From NCBI RefSeq assembly GCF_029852145.1, contig NC_079969.1, forward strand, positions 20,947,459 through 21,011,458: 64,000 nucleotides of DNA. The letters are read 5' to 3'. A program made the translations under genes and the position numbers. Within the stretch, counting starts at the first letter, position 1. The number at the start of each line of letters is the position of its first letter. Below the pieces are notes generated by a model. It searched no databases, was not told where the DNA came from, and worked only from the letters and a program-made list of their open reading frames with translations. The stretch is from Microplitis mediator. Its lineage: Eukaryota; Arthropoda; Insecta; Hymenoptera; Braconidae. This document shows, in pieces, positions 60,973-64,000 of the stretch.

Positions 60973-61106
60973 CACAGAAAAAAAGGATTTCTGAGTGCAA
61001 GAATTTTTGTCTCGCCTCAAAACATTTTTGTTTTCAATTTATAATGCAAAAATTTTCTTGGGGTGAGTAAAAATTTTTTGTGCCCAAAAATCCTTTTTTT
61101 CTGTGG
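60973..61106. mobile_element. Family F MITE, short copy
   Basis: ACACAGAAAAAAAGGATTTC at the left and AAAATCCTTTTTTTCTGTG at the right, with TTTTCAATTTATAATGCAAA inside. Confidence 0.75.
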
Positions 61107-62479
61107 TCACTACAAAAAATTATTTGTTTTAGTACATAAATAAAGTAATATTTTAAAAGGAATTGTATATAAATTCAATTAGTTTAATTTACAAATAATT
61201 GACTACTATTAAATTTTCTTTTAATAGTTTAAATTAAAGTGCAATGTTCACTGTTGTCTGTTAACTGTTTATATTTATTCAGATATATTATAGTCATAAA
61301 AATTGAGTTTAATCAGCATAATAGAATAGGGAGACAATAAATAATTGACTAACTGACCGGAAGAATACCGGAAATGTAAACTATGACTCGTCGGCCATGA
61401 ATTTGCCATGTTCGAAACGTTATTTCATGACTCTGTATGAAATGAATCACAAATATATTGGTACTCTAAGTGACTTGACATTACATCTTTAAAAAAATTT
61501 TTATTATTCTCAAGAAGTCTTCTGAGTAATTTTAAGATACATTTTTAAATTTTATTATTCCCCACAGTCTAAATTTTTATTACTTTAATACAAAAATTAA
61601 AAAAGTTATAAATCTTGATGAGTAAAATTTTATTTAAGGAAATAAATTTTATGAATAATATATAAATTTATTTGAATAAAAGAAAGATCTTGCAAGTTTC
61701 TCATTGAAACTCACCGGTAATTTATTTATTTTTCATTTTATTTCGAACAGGAACGATATTGTATGCACACTAAGATATGGCGATGCAAAAAAAAAAAAAA
61801 AATAAATAAATAACGACTAAGTAGGTCGTCATTTTGGAACACAACCGAATAATTGCGAGCCGCATAAAAATTCTTAAGGGGAAACGTGTATAAGAGAAAT
61901 GCGTACTGAACTGTGAAAATAATAATAATAATTTATATATTCAAGTATGAAACATTAAACGCGAATAAAAATTTCAAAATTACAGTTAGATATATATAAA
62001 TTTTTTAATTGCTGATATATATTTAAAATGAACTATCGCGTATTTAATTTGTTGATTTTAGGATTGAAAGTTATGTTTAATAAATGTAAGTTTAAAAATG
62101 ATCATTACAGTTGTTATAAATATATACAGCTTTCACTTATTTTAATCTTCATTAAATTTACATTCATCCGCGAGCCGTGAGTTTTCATATGCGTCATACC
62201 ATGCAAGTTAGGTATAACTTCCCCTACATATAGAGTAATTTACTCCACAACTTGTCGTTAAAGTTAATTATTTTAAATCACTTTCTACTGTTCTACATTT
62301 TACGCTAGAGTATATATTTTAAAACTGCAAGCAACTACTACTCCTACTAGTTTCTTTTTTTAATCATCTCTTTGTTATTTATATCAAGGTTGACATGTTA
62401 GTAAATAAAAAAAAAAAATATGTAACAAAAAAATTATTTCATCATATTGGCAACCTTGTATCTCATATATATATATTTA

Positions 62480-62685
62480 TATTTATAGATAAAAAGAATT
62501 TTTTGGCGCAAGAAAAATTTTGCATTATGAAATAAAAACAAAACTTTTCTTAAGACGAAAAAATTTCTTGAGTCAAAAAATTTTTTTTTCGCCCAAAAAA
62601 ATTTTTCGGTTTCAATGCATAATGCAAAAAATGCCTTAGGACAAGTAACAATTTTTTGCATCAAGAAATCTTTTTTTTCTGTGTA
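62480..62685. mobile_element. Family F MITE
   Basis: GATAAAAAGAATTTTTTGGC at the left and GCATCAAGAAATCTTTTTTT then TCTGTG at the right; contains TTTTGCATTATGAAATAAAA and TTTCAATGCATAATGCAAAA. Confidence 0.65.
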
Positions 62686-62883
62686 TTTAAAATTTTTCAA
62701 AATTTATTTTTTCATGATTTTTGAAATGTAAAAAAAATTATTTTTTTAATTGTTATTTTATAATTATCTATTTTGAATTCTATAGGTAAGGAATAATAAA
62801 AAAAAAATTTATATATATATATATATATATATATGTATAGAGTAATCATAAGTGATGTCTTATTTTTTTCTTATGAAACAAAA

Positions 62884-63093
62884 CTAGTCATCGTATGATG
62901 ATTGCCAGGTTTGAATTAAAGTTGATGAAGTCCGCAAGGTAACATTTGTAAGATGACTCATACAAAATGCAAGACACAAGATTATATGAATGAAAATTAT
63001 GACGTAATAAGCGAGAGTCTCCAACATCAACGCGTCACTCCTTAACCAGGTGGCAAACTTATACGTCTTTCTGTTGCACCGTTCAAAAGTCAA
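62884..63093 (-). CDS. Doubtful 69-residue ORF
   Basis: The frame reads MTFERCNRKTYKFATWLRSD, then a hydrophobic stretch (LAYYVIIFIHIILCLAFCM) and a Thr/Ser-rich tail. The segment is less AT-rich than its surroundings, so it could equally be a non-coding first exon or regulatory island. No family is recognised. Confidence 0.2.
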   Translation of the reverse strand: MTFERCNRKTYKFATWLRSDALMLETLAYYVIIFIHIILCLAFCMSHLTNVTLRTSSTLIQTWQSSYDD

Positions 63094-64000
63094 TGTTTAA
63101 CTCGTGAATGGACCAGTTGTGTTAGTAACTGGCATATATATGGATATATATGAATGAATAAGTATTGTAGAGTATATATATGGATATTACGTATGTGTGT
63201 GATTTTAATTTCATAAAATGTTTTTATACTCCTACGTCAAAGATCATTGAATTGTCTTTCTATAATTAAACATCTCGCTATAACTTCGAATAAATTTATG
63301 TATAAAAATAAAATCTCTACAATCTAACGACTGCTTTATTAGTTTTTTCTTAATTTTATGAATTAACGAAATAAAATTTTATCTATTTTAATTACCAAAA
63401 CTAATATTGTGTCGTAATTTCACTTTTGTTAAACGAAAGTGATTAATTTTCTTCGTTTTTTTCTGGCACAACTTTTAAATCATTTATGATTACAAAACTT
63501 ATTATTTAAATTTAACAAATTAATTAGAGAGACAGCCTATAGAAAAAAATTTACCGTGACAATTAGAGAAAACTGTTTTTTATGAAAGAAGAAAGACAAT
63601 CTATTCGATTTTTCAAATACGCAGCAGCATAATACCGCGCGTATAATTGAAATTATTTCATCATGCGTTAGAAAATAACTTTATGCAACAATTTAAAAAA
63701 AAAATATTTAAAGTTGACGTTATGCAACGAAGATATTTCTGGGTTCTACACAGAGAAATTTAAAATTTTTGCTTTTCACATATGGTTTCGTAAAGTTTGA
63801 TATTCTGTCACGGTGAAATTATCTCGACGTTAAATATTTTATGCTCTAAATTACTGCGCATGAGTAACGTAAAATATAGGCCATCAAATTTAAAAAATCA
63901 CCAGATGCTATTTAATTTTTATATTTTTAATTTTAATAACAAATCAGTACACTGTAAAAAATCGGGAGTCAATTCGGATCCGTGTAAAAAAAAGTCGTTG

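Larger units (their letters stand above)
57679..64000. other. Non-coding, AT-rich right end with scattered MITEs
   Basis: Contains family H (58788-59097), family F (60973-61106 and 62480-62685), TA-rich microsatellites near 62810 and a doubtful ORF at 62884-63093. The last 50 bases (63952-64000) begin with CACTGTAAAAAATCGGGAGT, the end of an H/B-type element that runs off the window. No gene is convincing. Confidence 0.4.

Overview
The window is eukaryotic and strongly AT-rich. Genes are split by AT-rich introns with GT-AG borders, coding sequence is sparse, and small transposon-like repeats fill most of the rest. The two recognisable genes (a DYRK2-class kinase and a BTB/zinc-finger factor of the tramtrack/broad/lola kind) point to an insect. 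A hymenopteran, perhaps a parasitoid wasp, is my best guess from the base composition and the load of short inverted-repeat elements; this is inference. I saw no bacterial operon, CRISPR array or rRNA. I did not screen systematically for tRNAs or microRNAs.

Layout from left to right. (1) 47-2042, minus strand: the 5' part of a gene whose last visible exon opens a SAM-like domain; it runs off the left edge. (2) 2043-7150: repeats, with a doubtful micro-ORF at 2707. (3) 7150-12380, plus strand: a complete-looking five-exon gene (one untranslated, four coding) for a BTB protein with one C2HC zinc finger. (4) 12381-14020: 3' flank and two inverted-repeat elements. (5) 15005-17445, plus strand: a multi-exon gene of unknown family, broken by an in-frame stop and by a nested pair of MITEs sitting inside an exon. 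(6) 17446-24229: AT-rich 3' flank, probably partly the long 3' UTR of the next gene. (7) 24230-47422, minus strand: eight coding exons of a DYRK2-class protein kinase, with a first visible intron of about 17 kb; its start codon is not identified. (8) 47423-64000: mostly non-coding, with a small two-exon gene candidate (55310-56812, minus) under a housekeeping-type promoter and a possible further terminal exon at 54470-54561.

The genes look like unrelated neighbours, not a pathway. What ties the window together is its repeat landscape. At least ten families of foldback or MITE-like elements recur (called A to M here), many flanked by TA, several inserted into each other. The clearest result is at 15725-16745: removing one MITE, itself carrying a second inverted copy, and one TA leaves an uninterrupted exon. 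The kinase and BTB genes carry large near-palindromes in their introns. No obviously new enzymatic system was found; the nested MITE history and the giant intronic palindromes are the most unusual content.
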